45,724 bases of DNA from Rubripirellula sp. Its GTDB lineage: Bacteria; Planctomycetota; Planctomycetia; Pirellulales; Pirellulaceae. The translations under genes were made by a program, and so were the position numbers. Each line of letters opens with the position of its first letter. The stretch's first letter is position 1. This document shows, piece after piece, positions 28,173-36,223 of the stretch. Below the pieces are notes generated by a model. That model saw nothing but the letters and a program-made list of their open reading frames with translations. It searched no databases and had not been told where the DNA came from. The stretch is taken from NCBI GenBank assembly GCA_012270065.1, contig JAAXJB010000039.1, forward strand, positions 1,341-47,064, given 5' to 3'.

Positions 28173-28943
28173 CTAACGCCGCAGATTCAACAACTCGTCA
28201 AGCAGTTGCTGGCTGGTCGTGATCACGCGGCTGTTTCCACGATACTGGGTACTTGCCATCACCAACTCGACGAGGTCTTTCCCAATGTCCGTGTTGCTCA
28301 ACTCAAGAGCACCGCCAATCACACCGCCAATGCCATTTTCTCCTGGAGCACCCTGAACGGGCAAACCCGTATTGACCCCCTTGGCGAATACGTTGAGACC
28401 GCGAGATTCGAGACCCACAGGGTTGGCAAATCTTGCCAACTGCAACTGCCCCAGATCACGCGTCACGCCGTTTCCAAACACACCACGCAAGGTACCATCT
28501 TCACCAACCACGAAGCTTGTCAATACACCGGGAGGGCTACCATCCTGACGAGTAGCTGCCAGGCTTGCTTCCTGAGTTGCCAAGCCGGAAACTTGACTGA
28601 AGTCGAGATCGAATTGAAGCGGGTTAACACTCGGTACGCCCACACGATCAATCGCAATGCTGTCGTTGGTTGCCGAAACGAAGTTCCCGTTTCCATCGAA
28701 ATACAACAAACCTGTTCCGACTGCGATGTCTGTTCCCGAAATTGGCTGATTCTCTGCACTGTCGGCATACCATCGATAGATGGTCTGCTCATTGGTCCTT
28801 CCTTCAAGCGTAGCTGTTACCCGTACGTTCAGAGGGACACCCAGAGAGTCGTAAACAATGAAATCACTGACGGCACTCTGACCCTGTGCTTCCTGCAGAA
28901 TTCCAAAGGCGAGGTTTGGTGTTGTCACCTGGCCGACAGAGTT
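28173..28943 (-). pseudogene. flgE: Flagellar hook protein FlgE, C-terminal part (after in-frame stop)
   Basis: These 256 codons continue the flgE frame after a TAA at 28944-28946. They encode NSVGQVTTPNLAFGILQ and then the FlgE core (SAVSDFIVYDSLGVPLNVRV, FDLDFSQVSGLA, DGSPPGVLTSFVVGEDGTLRG) and the C-terminal D0/D1 helix region (LELSNTDIGKDLVELVMASTQ). The last part is needed for hook subunit packing with the N-terminal helix encoded by the other half. The first possible start is GTG 28928, which has no Shine-Dalgarno, so independent translation is doubtful. It is either dead, expressed by readthrough, or the stop is a sequence error. Confidence 0.8.
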
Positions 28944-28946
28944 TTA
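28944..28946 (-). other. In-frame TAA interrupting flgE
   Basis: The minus strand reads GTT TAA AAC TCT GTC in the frame of both flgE halves. No base is gained or lost across the junction. A single change from CAA, AAA, GAA, TTA, TCA or a Tyr codon would restore one 811-residue protein. Confidence 0.85.
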
Positions 28947-30608
28947 AACCCTGAAAGCCGACAGATCTATTTCAAGAGCATTCAGTTCGCCGGTGTTGCT
29001 GACAAAACGAATCGTGCCATCCTGAATGTATCCACCGGGAACCAGGTCACCGCTTTCACCCGGGATATTATTTTCAGATGCGAGAATCGGGTTCTGGGAA
29101 TCAATGATCAGGCTCTGAATACCCGATGCAGACTCGAGAAAGTCAACAAAATCCTGCACGGTCGTGGTCGCGGCAATCTCAAGCTGCTTCGTTCCCAATG
29201 CCCGACCGCCTTTGCGACCGCTGTAACTCAACGTGCCTATTTCGAAAGCATTTTGGTAGGTCAAGCCATCGCGTTTCAGAACATCTGTCAACAGCGTATT
29301 GCTGGTAATCATGGGACCATCAAGATCCACCAGTTTATTTCCTGGTATTGTCAGGTCTGCAATTTCTGCATCTGACTTTGAATCCGTATAGTCGGAACCA
29401 GGAGTAACGGTGTCGACCAGATAGTAGTTGTTTTGGTCACCAGCCAGATTCCGGTAAATCCGTATTTCATCGTACGCAGGAAAACCACTTTCGGGACCCG
29501 GCACGGGTGGCACAGGCAAATTACTCAGAGAAATTCGGCCGTTGACAACGTTTTGCGGCCCGATTAATTCGCTCGGGCGACTTTCAACCTCACCACTCCG
29601 ATGGTAAGTCACCATGTACGAATAGTTTCCAGTCAGAGTGGTTTCATCCAACGGCGTTCCCGACAATGGTGTCGAGCCGTCATCATCGAACGCCCCACCA
29701 GCTGGTGCAGAACCAAGCAGGAAAAAATCACTTCCGTCAGGTCCTGTTCGATAGATGTTGACAGTTGGGTAGTCGCCGGTGAGCTCTTGTGGCAGGTTAC
29801 TGAGTTGGATTCGCCCTCCCGCTCCTACCGTTGAACTTATCGAAACACTGGGCGTTGCTTCGGCGCCGGCCACGTCGACCAATGCGAAGCGGTATTGGTA
29901 GGTTCCGGCAGCCAAGGTACCAACACCACCATTGTTCACGATCACCGCGCCAGCGTCAGAAAGTGGAGCAGCTGCGATGCCAACGCTGGTGGAGTCAGGT
30001 CGTGGAACTTTCGAGTCACCCAAACGACTCGACTGAATCACCTGCGAAATGGTTGCTAGATCACCTTCAGGTGTCAACGTACCCTCAAAAGTGACATTCT
30101 CAGTTGCTTTGGCAACGCTTTCACTACCCAAAGGAACGGAAAGTGGGACCAACTCGGTTTTTTGAAGACGGAACTGTTCGTCGACCCCATACCCCAACAA
30201 ACGCTGTCCAGTAACACTTACCAACTCAGCATCACTATTGAGCTTGAAAATTCCGTTCCGTGTGTAGAGTCGTTCTCCCTCTCCACCCTCAACAATGAAG
30301 AATCCGTCACCTTGAATGGCCAGATCCGATGAATTGCTGCTGATTTCAATCGTGCCCTGATTGTGGTTGGCAGCAATTTCAGCCACCTGAACACCCAAGC
30401 CAATCTGACGTGGATTGATACCACCACTGTTATCCGATGGCCCGGCCCCCAACGAAAGAGTTTGTAGAAACTGGGTTCCAAAGATCACGTCTGACGATTT
30501 GAATCCAACGGTTTGTGAATTGGCCAGATTATTGCCAATCACATCAATCTGCGTTTCCGCAGCATTCAAACCAGTCAGTGCGGTAGTAAGAGCAGATGTA
30601 AGACCCAT
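28944..30608 (-). CDS. flgE: Flagellar hook protein FlgE, N-terminal part (interrupted)
   Basis: This 554-residue reading frame starts with the FlgE rod-like N-terminus (ALTGLNAAETQIDVIGNN, residues 10-27, then LANSQTVGFKSS) and the D1 region with IQGDGFFIVEGG (98-109) and LYTRNGIFKLN. Residues 235-312 and 327-410 are two related inserted domains, each with a Tyr-rich strand, GRI-LSNLP and IYR motifs, probably surface-exposed. It ends at LEIDLSAFRV followed by TAA, before the C-terminal packing domain, so this product alone should not polymerise into a hook. ATG 30608 has GGGAG upstream. It is the last gene of the flagellar run, after flgD. Confidence 0.88.
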   Translation of the reverse strand: MGLTSALTTALTGLNAAETQIDVIGNNLANSQTVGFKSSDVIFGTQFLQTLSLGAGPSDNSGGINPRQIGLGVQVAEIAANHNQGTIEISSNSSDLAIQGDGFFIVEGGEGERLYTRNGIFKLNSDAELVSVTGQRLLGYGVDEQFRLQKTELVPLSVPLGSESVAKATENVTFEGTLTPEGDLATISQVIQSSRLGDSKVPRPDSTSVGIAAAPLSDAGAVIVNNGGVGTLAAGTYQYRFALVDVAGAEATPSVSISSTVGAGGRIQLSNLPQELTGDYPTVNIYRTGPDGSDFFLLGSAPAGGAFDDDGSTPLSGTPLDETTLTGNYSYMVTYHRSGEVESRPSELIGPQNVVNGRISLSNLPVPPVPGPESGFPAYDEIRIYRNLAGDQNNYYLVDTVTPGSDYTDSKSDAEIADLTIPGNKLVDLDGPMITSNTLLTDVLKRDGLTYQNAFEIGTLSYSGRKGGRALGTKQLEIAATTTVQDFVDFLESASGIQSLIIDSQNPILASENNIPGESGDLVPGGYIQDGTIRFVSNTGELNALEIDLSAFRV

Positions 30609-30672
30609 CGACTTGAGCTCCCATGATGAGGCAGGATGAACTCTCTCGATGGCTCACCGTGAATGATGAGAC

Positions 30673-30707
30673 AATTGCCAGCTTCAACGCAAGTTTTGCT
30701 GGCAATT
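30673..30707. repeat. Hairpin in the flgD-flgE gap
   Basis: AATTGCCAGC (30673-30682) and GCTGGCAATT (30698-30707) form a perfect 10-bp stem with a 15-base loop, 16 bases after the flgD stop. No U-run follows on the minus strand, so it is more likely an mRNA processing, stability or attenuation element than a full terminator. Confidence 0.5.
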
Positions 30708-30722
30708 CACAATCGGTAGAAT

Positions 30723-31169
30723 TTACCCAGTCTGTATTTCTCTGATGTTTTTAATATCCATCGTCTTTCCACCCACGTGAACTTTGACTGTTCGTGTATC
30801 GTTTTCATCACTTGTCTCAACTGTGATGCGATCAACAATGCCATCAACTGCACTGGAATCCTCTGCCAATCCCTCAACCGTCTTACCAATCAGACTGCTA
30901 GCGGTCACCAATTCCTGGCTTGAAGAGAGTGAAGACAGGGTTTTGGTCAATTGATCGGTTGCTCCAATTTCGCGAATCTGCCCGATCTGTTGGACCATTT
31001 CACTGTTGTCCATCGGATCAAGAGGATCCTGATTCTGCAATTCGCTGATGAGCAACTTCAAGAAATCGTCGATATCAAGTTCGTTGTAATTGCTACTCGA
31101 TTGACTGGCTGTTGCGGTTGTTTGTTGCGCGGCAGCACTCGAACTGGCTGGCTGGCCGATTTGCGACAT
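30723..31169 (-). CDS. flgD: Flagellar hook assembly scaffold FlgD, short form
   Basis: The protein has 148 residues with a Ser/Ala/Gln/Thr-rich N-terminus and the conserved FlgD core DIDDFLKLLISELQNQDPLDPMDNSEMV. FlgD forms the temporary cap on which hook subunits assemble. The C-terminal tudor/Ig-like domains of enterobacterial FlgD (about 230 residues) are absent or reduced to KVHVGGKTMDIKNIREIQ. ATG 31169 has GGGAGAGGA just upstream. It follows fliK and precedes flgE, the usual order for hook genes. Confidence 0.92.
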   Translation of the reverse strand: MSQIGQPASSSAAAQQTTATASQSSSNYNELDIDDFLKLLISELQNQDPLDPMDNSEMVQQIGQIREIGATDQLTKTLSSLSSSQELVTASSLIGKTVEGLAEDSSAVDGIVDRITVETSDENDTRTVKVHVGGKTMDIKNIREIQTG

Positions 31170-31290
31170 GGTCCTCTCCCGAAATTGCAGCATTGCATCG
31201 CGATGCCTCAGTACATCTCTGACAATTCTCTTTTACGTTGAGACAACCGGAAAAAGCGAGAGCAATCATCATGCATGTGCCCCGGATGGA

Positions 31291-32865
31291 TTACAGGTGC
31301 ACATCGATTCCTTCAGCTGGCACTAACTCCACAGGTTTTGATGAAACATCTTGTGAAACATCACTTGAGTTCGTTTCCGACGTTTTCTTCATTGGGTCAC
31401 GTTGCCGATCTCCTGAAAAATTCTGCCAGGGATCATCTCGATCAGATGTGTCGTTGAACCGGGAGTCACTGAATTGGGAGCCACGGTCGTGATCAAGATT
31501 CTCGGTCTCGATCTCAAGTTGCTCGACTTGCATGCCAAATGACTCCAGCTTGGCACGCAAATCAGGAAGGTGCTCACGCAAGGTGGCACTTGCGGCTTCC
31601 GTTTCTGCAACAACTCTCGCCGCTACATTTCGTTGCTGAATTCGCATTTCAACACGCACCGAACCCATTTCTGCAGGGGCCAAACGCAGGCGTATCACCC
31701 CACCCTCTGGACCCAGATGTTGAAATGCTTTGCTCACTCGTTGAATCAGCTTTACGCGTGTTAACGTGTTCGCATTTTCTGCTTTGTTGCTGCTTGACTG
31801 GTTGACAGGTCGATCGCCTACCTTGGTTGCCACTGCAGCCGACGGGTTGAAAGCGGAGTTCCTGCCCACAGCACCCGTGTTGGCAGCCGATCGGGCATTA
31901 CCGGCAGCGCTCGCTGAAACCGTAGAATTCGCAACCGATGCCAACTGCAAAAGACGATTGCCAACGCGATCAGCAGAACGCTCCTGCAAGTCGGTCGGAG
32001 AACTTTCCATGATGGCGGCAGCTTCCAACATTTCAGGGCTGATGGGTATTTTTGCGTTTGAACTCGAGTGCTGTTGGCCTTGCTGAGACGAGATCGATGC
32101 TTTTGCCTCAGGCACACGCTCTGCCCGATGCCGTTGCCGGCGTTGCCGTCTTGTTTCGCCAACGGCTTCCAAAGGCTGCTGTTCTGACTGATCTTCCAAT
32201 GTTGACAAGTCCGCATCCATCTCCTGCTTTTCCGCCGCGCCCCGGTCCCGCTCGGGAAGCACAACGACAGGACTCACTTCGGCTGTCCGGGCTTCCACTG
32301 TTTTTGTCGTATCACGCTGCTTCGACCACCCTTCTTCAACATTCTCAATTGGAACAACGCCTCGTACTTCTTCTTGTTCAACAATGCGATTCTCAACTTC
32401 CGCCAATGACTCTTCAAAATTGGCCTCCGTGGCCAAGACAGTTTCCGGCTCAGCAGTCAGTAATGACTCTGTTTCCTCATCTTCGCGAGATCCGCTCTCC
32501 TGAAACGTTGTCTGTTCAGGCATCTGTGAAGAGACGACCACTACCTCATCTGTCGGTAGATCCTCCCATTGAGGCGCGACACAGTCAGTGTGTTCCTGAT
32601 TCTGATGCTGCGTTTCGGTTTGCACATCTTCTTCTCTGGACTCCGGAGCCACAGGAACTGAATCTTCGACGATTTGCTGCGACTGCTCGTCGATGGGCAC
32701 AATCTTCGCTTCAGACATGCGAGCGAAAACTTCGGCAAAGCCGTCCAGAATCCCTTCAACCGCTGGCTGTTTGATACTGCTGTTGGCAAGCGAACGTAAC
32801 TTCCCACCCGCTAACTCTGTAATGGTAGCATCATGCGCATGGCGAACCGCTTCCAAATCACTCAT
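31291..32865 (-). CDS. fliK: Flagellar hook-length control protein FliK
   Basis: The protein has 524 residues. The first 370 are acidic, Glu/Gln/Ser/Val rich and of low complexity, as expected for the flexible molecular ruler. The conserved C-terminal Flg_hook domain contains GGVIRLRLAPAEMGSVRVEM, AARVVAETEAASATLREHLP and LRAKLESFGMQVEQLEIE. This domain in relatives touches FlhB to switch export from hook to filament. A further 60-residue hydrophilic tail follows. ATG 32865 has GGGGGAG upstream; another in-frame start exists at 32913. It lies between the MotE-like gene and flgD. Confidence 0.9.
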   Translation of the reverse strand: MSDLEAVRHAHDATITELAGGKLRSLANSSIKQPAVEGILDGFAEVFARMSEAKIVPIDEQSQQIVEDSVPVAPESREEDVQTETQHQNQEHTDCVAPQWEDLPTDEVVVVSSQMPEQTTFQESGSREDEETESLLTAEPETVLATEANFEESLAEVENRIVEQEEVRGVVPIENVEEGWSKQRDTTKTVEARTAEVSPVVVLPERDRGAAEKQEMDADLSTLEDQSEQQPLEAVGETRRQRRQRHRAERVPEAKASISSQQGQQHSSSNAKIPISPEMLEAAAIMESSPTDLQERSADRVGNRLLQLASVANSTVSASAAGNARSAANTGAVGRNSAFNPSAAVATKVGDRPVNQSSSNKAENANTLTRVKLIQRVSKAFQHLGPEGGVIRLRLAPAEMGSVRVEMRIQQRNVAARVVAETEAASATLREHLPDLRAKLESFGMQVEQLEIETENLDHDRGSQFSDSRFNDTSDRDDPWQNFSGDRQRDPMKKTSETNSSDVSQDVSSKPVELVPAEGIDVHL

Positions 32866-32920
32866 CTCTGGCTCCCCCCAGTAACGTCCGATAGCGTGGA
32901 CGTCGGGAACCAACCGACGG

Positions 32921-33577
32921 CTACAAATTATCGTTCGTTTCGTTGATCAATGATGAAACTGGCATGCCTTCACCGATCCGCCGCAACACATCTGCAAGGA
33001 TGTCAACATCTGCCGGCGTCGTGAACTCTGCCAATATGTCTTTTCGTGCATCTGTGGACATGGCTTGAAGGATTGTGACAACGTCATCAATTCTTTTATC
33101 GTCATACATTATCAGCAGTTGTTCTTTTGCCTGCTCTGGCTCTAATCCCTGAATCGTACGCTGCACTTCCTGAATACCGGATTCCTCGGCCTCCTGCTTG
33201 AGTTCCTTCAACTCAGTCCTAAATGCTAGCAAGCGATTGCTGAATCGATCCTGATCAGTGCGAAGATCTGCCAACATGATGCTCAGTTCATCTCGAAACT
33301 CCTGCTGGCTTCTCAGCCGGACATCCATGTCGAGGCTTTTCATTTTTCGCTCGTCGAGGATTTCCTCAAAACTTGGCTGTTCGTACTCTTCACTTTGACG
33401 CAAAAACTCTTGAAGGCGGTTTCCAGTAACGTCGATCCCATTGACCAATGCGATCAACTGAACAGCAGTCTTTCGGTTCATCGTTCCTTGAATCAGAAAG
33501 TAACTCAACAAAATGACCTGGGTCAGAACAGTGGCCACACAGAATGCGGCGATTCCCCGGAAGATGTTCGACATCAT
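32921..33577 (-). CDS. MotE-like membrane protein in the flagellar operon
   Basis: The protein has 218 residues with one N-terminal membrane segment (AAFCVATVLTQVILLSYFLI), a long coiled coil (about residues 60-140), and a C-terminal helical region (AKEQLLIMYDDKRIDDVVTI, LQAMSTDARKDILAEF) similar to the MgtE N-terminal/FliG-like helical repeats of MotE. MotE is a chaperone for the stator protein MotC in some bacteria. Here the position between fliJ and fliK matches where MotE-like genes lie in several flagellar operons. No motA or motB is in the window. Identification is by layout and weak similarity. Confidence 0.65.
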   Translation of the reverse strand: MMSNIFRGIAAFCVATVLTQVILLSYFLIQGTMNRKTAVQLIALVNGIDVTGNRLQEFLRQSEEYEQPSFEEILDERKMKSLDMDVRLRSQQEFRDELSIMLADLRTDQDRFSNRLLAFRTELKELKQEAEESGIQEVQRTIQGLEPEQAKEQLLIMYDDKRIDDVVTILQAMSTDARKDILAEFTTPADVDILADVLRRIGEGMPVSSLINETNDNL

Positions 33578-33583
33578 GATTGT

Positions 33584-34036
33584 TTACCGTTGACGTTGGC
33601 GTTCGAGGGCATACTGACGTGATGATACTTCGTCGGCCTCTTCATTTTCTCTTTTCGATTCCAGTGCCCTGAATGCGGCCTCATCGTTTTCCTTCAGTTT
33701 CTCAAAGCGTTTGAGTTCAGCTTCAGCGGCAACGAGTTTCTCTCGTCGTTTTTCCATCTCAACTCGCAATTCGGCAACTGTTGTCTGCAAAGCGTTGATA
33801 TCTGCCTGCAACTGCAGGTCATAGCGTCCGTGTGCGAGCAGCGCGTCAACAGACACATCGCCTTTGCGATTGACGTCATAGGAACTGCGCAAATTGACGC
33901 GTTCACGTTTGATCTCGTCAATCTGGGCATTCACTTTGTTGATGGCCTCATTGGCCTGTCCCAACGAAGCCCCTGCCTCATCACGTTCTTGACGTCGTAA
34001 TTCCAGCAGAACTTTAAATCGAAATTCGATGGGCAA
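33584..34036 (-). CDS. fliJ: Flagellar export protein FliJ
   Basis: This 150-residue protein is almost entirely coiled coil, highly charged, beginning FRFKVLLELRRQERDEA as in FliJ. FliJ forms the central stalk of the FliI ATPase ring and links it to the export gate. The start is TTG 34036, with AGAGG seven bases upstream; no ATG is available nearby. It lies 41 bases after fliI and just before the MotE-like gene. Confidence 0.85.
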   Translation of the reverse strand: MPIEFRFKVLLELRRQERDEAGASLGQANEAINKVNAQIDEIKRERVNLRSSYDVNRKGDVSVDALLAHGRYDLQLQADINALQTTVAELRVEMEKRREKLVAAEAELKRFEKLKENDEAAFRALESKRENEEADEVSSRQYALERQRQR

Positions 34037-34077
34037 AGTTGATCCTCTCGGTCATGAATCTTTGAAAACACATCAAA

Positions 34078-35520
34078 TCAGGTTGTCACGACCCCCGGAC
34101 TACTATCAACCATACTATCTACACCGGCGGCCTGCGCAGAAACACCTCCATTTACGGATGAATTTACAGCCTGAGTGCCGATAAGTTGTGCAAGCATGCG
34201 ATTTGAATCAGGCAGTGGGGTGATTTGACTGGCCTCCTGTTGCAAAAACATATTAAGTGGATCTCTCATGGCGATCGCTGCATCGACCTTGGGATCACTG
34301 CCTTGGCGATATGCTCCAATCGAAATCAGGTCGGCATGTCGCCGGTATTCAGCAAGATGCTGACGGGCCGCGGCGGCGACCTTCAAATCATGCGGGGCAA
34401 CCAGATGCGGTTGCAAGCGACTCAGACTTTGCAAAACATCGATAGGCGGCCAATGTGCGCCTGCTGCCAAATCACGACTGAGAACGATATGACCATCGAG
34501 CAAACCCCGAAGAGTGTCTGCAATCGGCTCATTCTGGTCATCGCCCTCGACTAAGACGCTATAAAAAGCGGTGATGGAGCCACGATCTGTCCGTCCAGCT
34601 CTTTCGACCAGTCTTGGTAACAGATTGAATACGCTGGGCGGATATCCCCGGGTTGTGGGCGGCTCACCAGCCGCCAGGCCCAGTTCCCGTTGTGCCATCG
34701 CGAATCGGGTCACCGAATCAATCAAGAGGAGAACATTCTCACCCTGATCACGAAATGCCTCAGCAATTGCAGTGGCTGTCCACGCTGCGGCCACCCGTTG
34801 TGCGGCAGGGCGATCACTGGTCGCGACGACCACCACACTTCTTGCGAAACCGACTTCCCCAAGAGCACGCTCAAGAAACTCTTGAACCTCTCTGCCACGT
34901 TCCCCGACCATCCCAATCACAATGCGATCGGCATCGGAGCCACGCGCCAACATTCCCAGAAGCGTACTTTTCCCAACGCCAGATCCTGCGAAGATCCCTA
35001 GTCTTTGTCCCTGTCCGCAGGTCAACATGGCATCAATCGCTCGAATTCCGGTCTGCAAAGGAGCATCGATCGCGGGACGTTCCATCGAGTGAGGCGGTTC
35101 ACGCTCCGCATCCACGATTTGCAAATCCTTGGGCAGTGGTTTGCCGTCAACCGGCTGGCCAAAAGCATCAATGACACGACCACACAAGGAAGGCCCCACA
35201 CGCAATTTCAATGTTGTATCGACGAGCCGAACAGAATCACCAGCAGAAAGTGCATTGAGTCGTTCCAATGGTGCAAGAATGGGCTTCACACCACGAAAGC
35301 CAATCACTCGTGAGCGTGAAATCACTCCATCCTGTGATTGCAGCTCGCAAATCGCACCGAGTGGCGCAGTCATGCCCTCGATTTCCACAGATTCTCCTGC
35401 GACTGCTGAAACCCGGCCCCGCACATGCTGGGTGACAGCCCGCCCAATCATCGCTTCTGTCGCCACGGAATCTGGCAACACGGGTGTCACCAGATTGAAT
35501 TCGCTGATTGCGTCATCCAT
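34078..35520 (-). CDS. fliI: Flagellum-specific ATPase FliI
   Basis: This 480-residue AAA/F1-type ATPase energises flagellar protein export. It has Walker A AGSGVGKST (about residues 178-186), the GERGREVQEFLE segment, Walker B NVLLLIDSVTRFA and the TTRGYPPSVF and EGDDQNEPIADTLRG motifs. The N-terminal beta-barrel and C-terminal helical domain are present. A 35-residue Ser/Val/Ala-rich tail extends past the normal end. The start overlaps the fliH stop (TGATG), implying coupled translation of FliH and FliI, which form a complex. Confidence 0.96.
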   Translation of the reverse strand: MDDAISEFNLVTPVLPDSVATEAMIGRAVTQHVRGRVSAVAGESVEIEGMTAPLGAICELQSQDGVISRSRVIGFRGVKPILAPLERLNALSAGDSVRLVDTTLKLRVGPSLCGRVIDAFGQPVDGKPLPKDLQIVDAEREPPHSMERPAIDAPLQTGIRAIDAMLTCGQGQRLGIFAGSGVGKSTLLGMLARGSDADRIVIGMVGERGREVQEFLERALGEVGFARSVVVVATSDRPAAQRVAAAWTATAIAEAFRDQGENVLLLIDSVTRFAMAQRELGLAAGEPPTTRGYPPSVFNLLPRLVERAGRTDRGSITAFYSVLVEGDDQNEPIADTLRGLLDGHIVLSRDLAAGAHWPPIDVLQSLSRLQPHLVAPHDLKVAAAARQHLAEYRRHADLISIGAYRQGSDPKVDAAIAMRDPLNMFLQQEASQITPLPDSNRMLAQLIGTQAVNSSVNGGVSAQAAGVDSMVDSSPGVVTT

Positions 35521-36206
35521 CACTGCAACAACTCCTCGAGTCGATCCAACTGAGCAGTCAGACCTGCTTGAATCTCACCACCTGTTTGCCGCACAATCAC
35601 TTCGTCCCTGGCAATTTTCTCATCCGTTTCGATTCGCGTTTTCTCTGGCAGACCCGGTGTCATGACCATCTTTTCGAATGCCTCACCTGCTTTCGCGAGC
35701 GTTTCAGGATGAATCACAAGCGTCAAACTCACTGCCGTCCTTGTACTCAGCAATGCTTCCTCGGCCCACTTGACCATCAACTCGGGTTCGGCTTCCAACC
35801 TGCGACGGGTGATTTTCTCGACTGCCGCCAAAGACGTTTTGATGAGAATATCCTCGTAGTCCTTCATCCATTCTGCATGTGCATCACGGATTTTCCTGAC
35901 GGCTTCCTGCATCACGCTGGTACTATGCCTGGCCTGCTGTTCCGCCTTTTCCTGAAGTTTCTTGTCAGCGTCGATGGCCGCTTGCTTCAACCCCTCGTCA
36001 TACCCACGTTCCTGAGCAGCTTTTTGAATTCCCGCTACCTCACGTTCCGCTTGAGCAAGCATTTCATGGACCTGCAAACGACACTGTTCAAGACGTGTGC
36101 GTCCCTCATCAGCAAGGTCGCTGAGATTGAAACCTGCGACGGCAGACACTTTTTGCGCGGCGGCTCGCTGCTTGTCACGATCACCTGATTTCAAAACAGT
36201 GGCCAT
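35520..36206 (-). CDS. fliH: Flagellar assembly protein FliH
   Basis: The protein has 228 residues. The N-terminal half is charged helix (VHEMLAQAEREVAGIQKAA, GYDEGLKQAAIDADKKLQEK), and the C-terminal FliH/V-ATPase E-subunit-like domain includes IKTSLAAVEKITRRRLEAEP, SLTLVIHPETL and DEKIARDEVIVRQTGGEIQAGL. FliH anchors and restrains the FliI ATPase. It lies 17 bases after fliG and overlaps fliI by one base. Confidence 0.9.
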   Translation of the reverse strand: MATVLKSGDRDKQRAAAQKVSAVAGFNLSDLADEGRTRLEQCRLQVHEMLAQAEREVAGIQKAAQERGYDEGLKQAAIDADKKLQEKAEQQARHSTSVMQEAVRKIRDAHAEWMKDYEDILIKTSLAAVEKITRRRLEAEPELMVKWAEEALLSTRTAVSLTLVIHPETLAKAGEAFEKMVMTPGLPEKTRIETDEKIARDEVIVRQTGGEIQAGLTAQLDRLEELLQ

Positions 36207-36223
36207 AGATCACAACTCGCTAT

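Noticed and set aside
28929-28946. Frameshift as the cause of the flgE split
   Set aside because: Both halves are in the same reading frame; only an in-frame TAA separates them.
28944-28946. Selenocysteine or pyrrolysine at the flgE stop
   Set aside because: The codon is TAA; these amino acids use TGA and TAG.
28206-29375. Plus-strand open frame of 389 codons opposite flgE
   Set aside because: It is a shadow of the flgE coding frame: no family similarity, no ribosome-binding site, and amino acid use reflecting the opposite strand.
35508-36188. Plus-strand open frame opposite fliH
   Set aside because: It is antisense to fliH, which fits the operon order and family; the alternative product is Cys/Phe/Leu rich without similarity.
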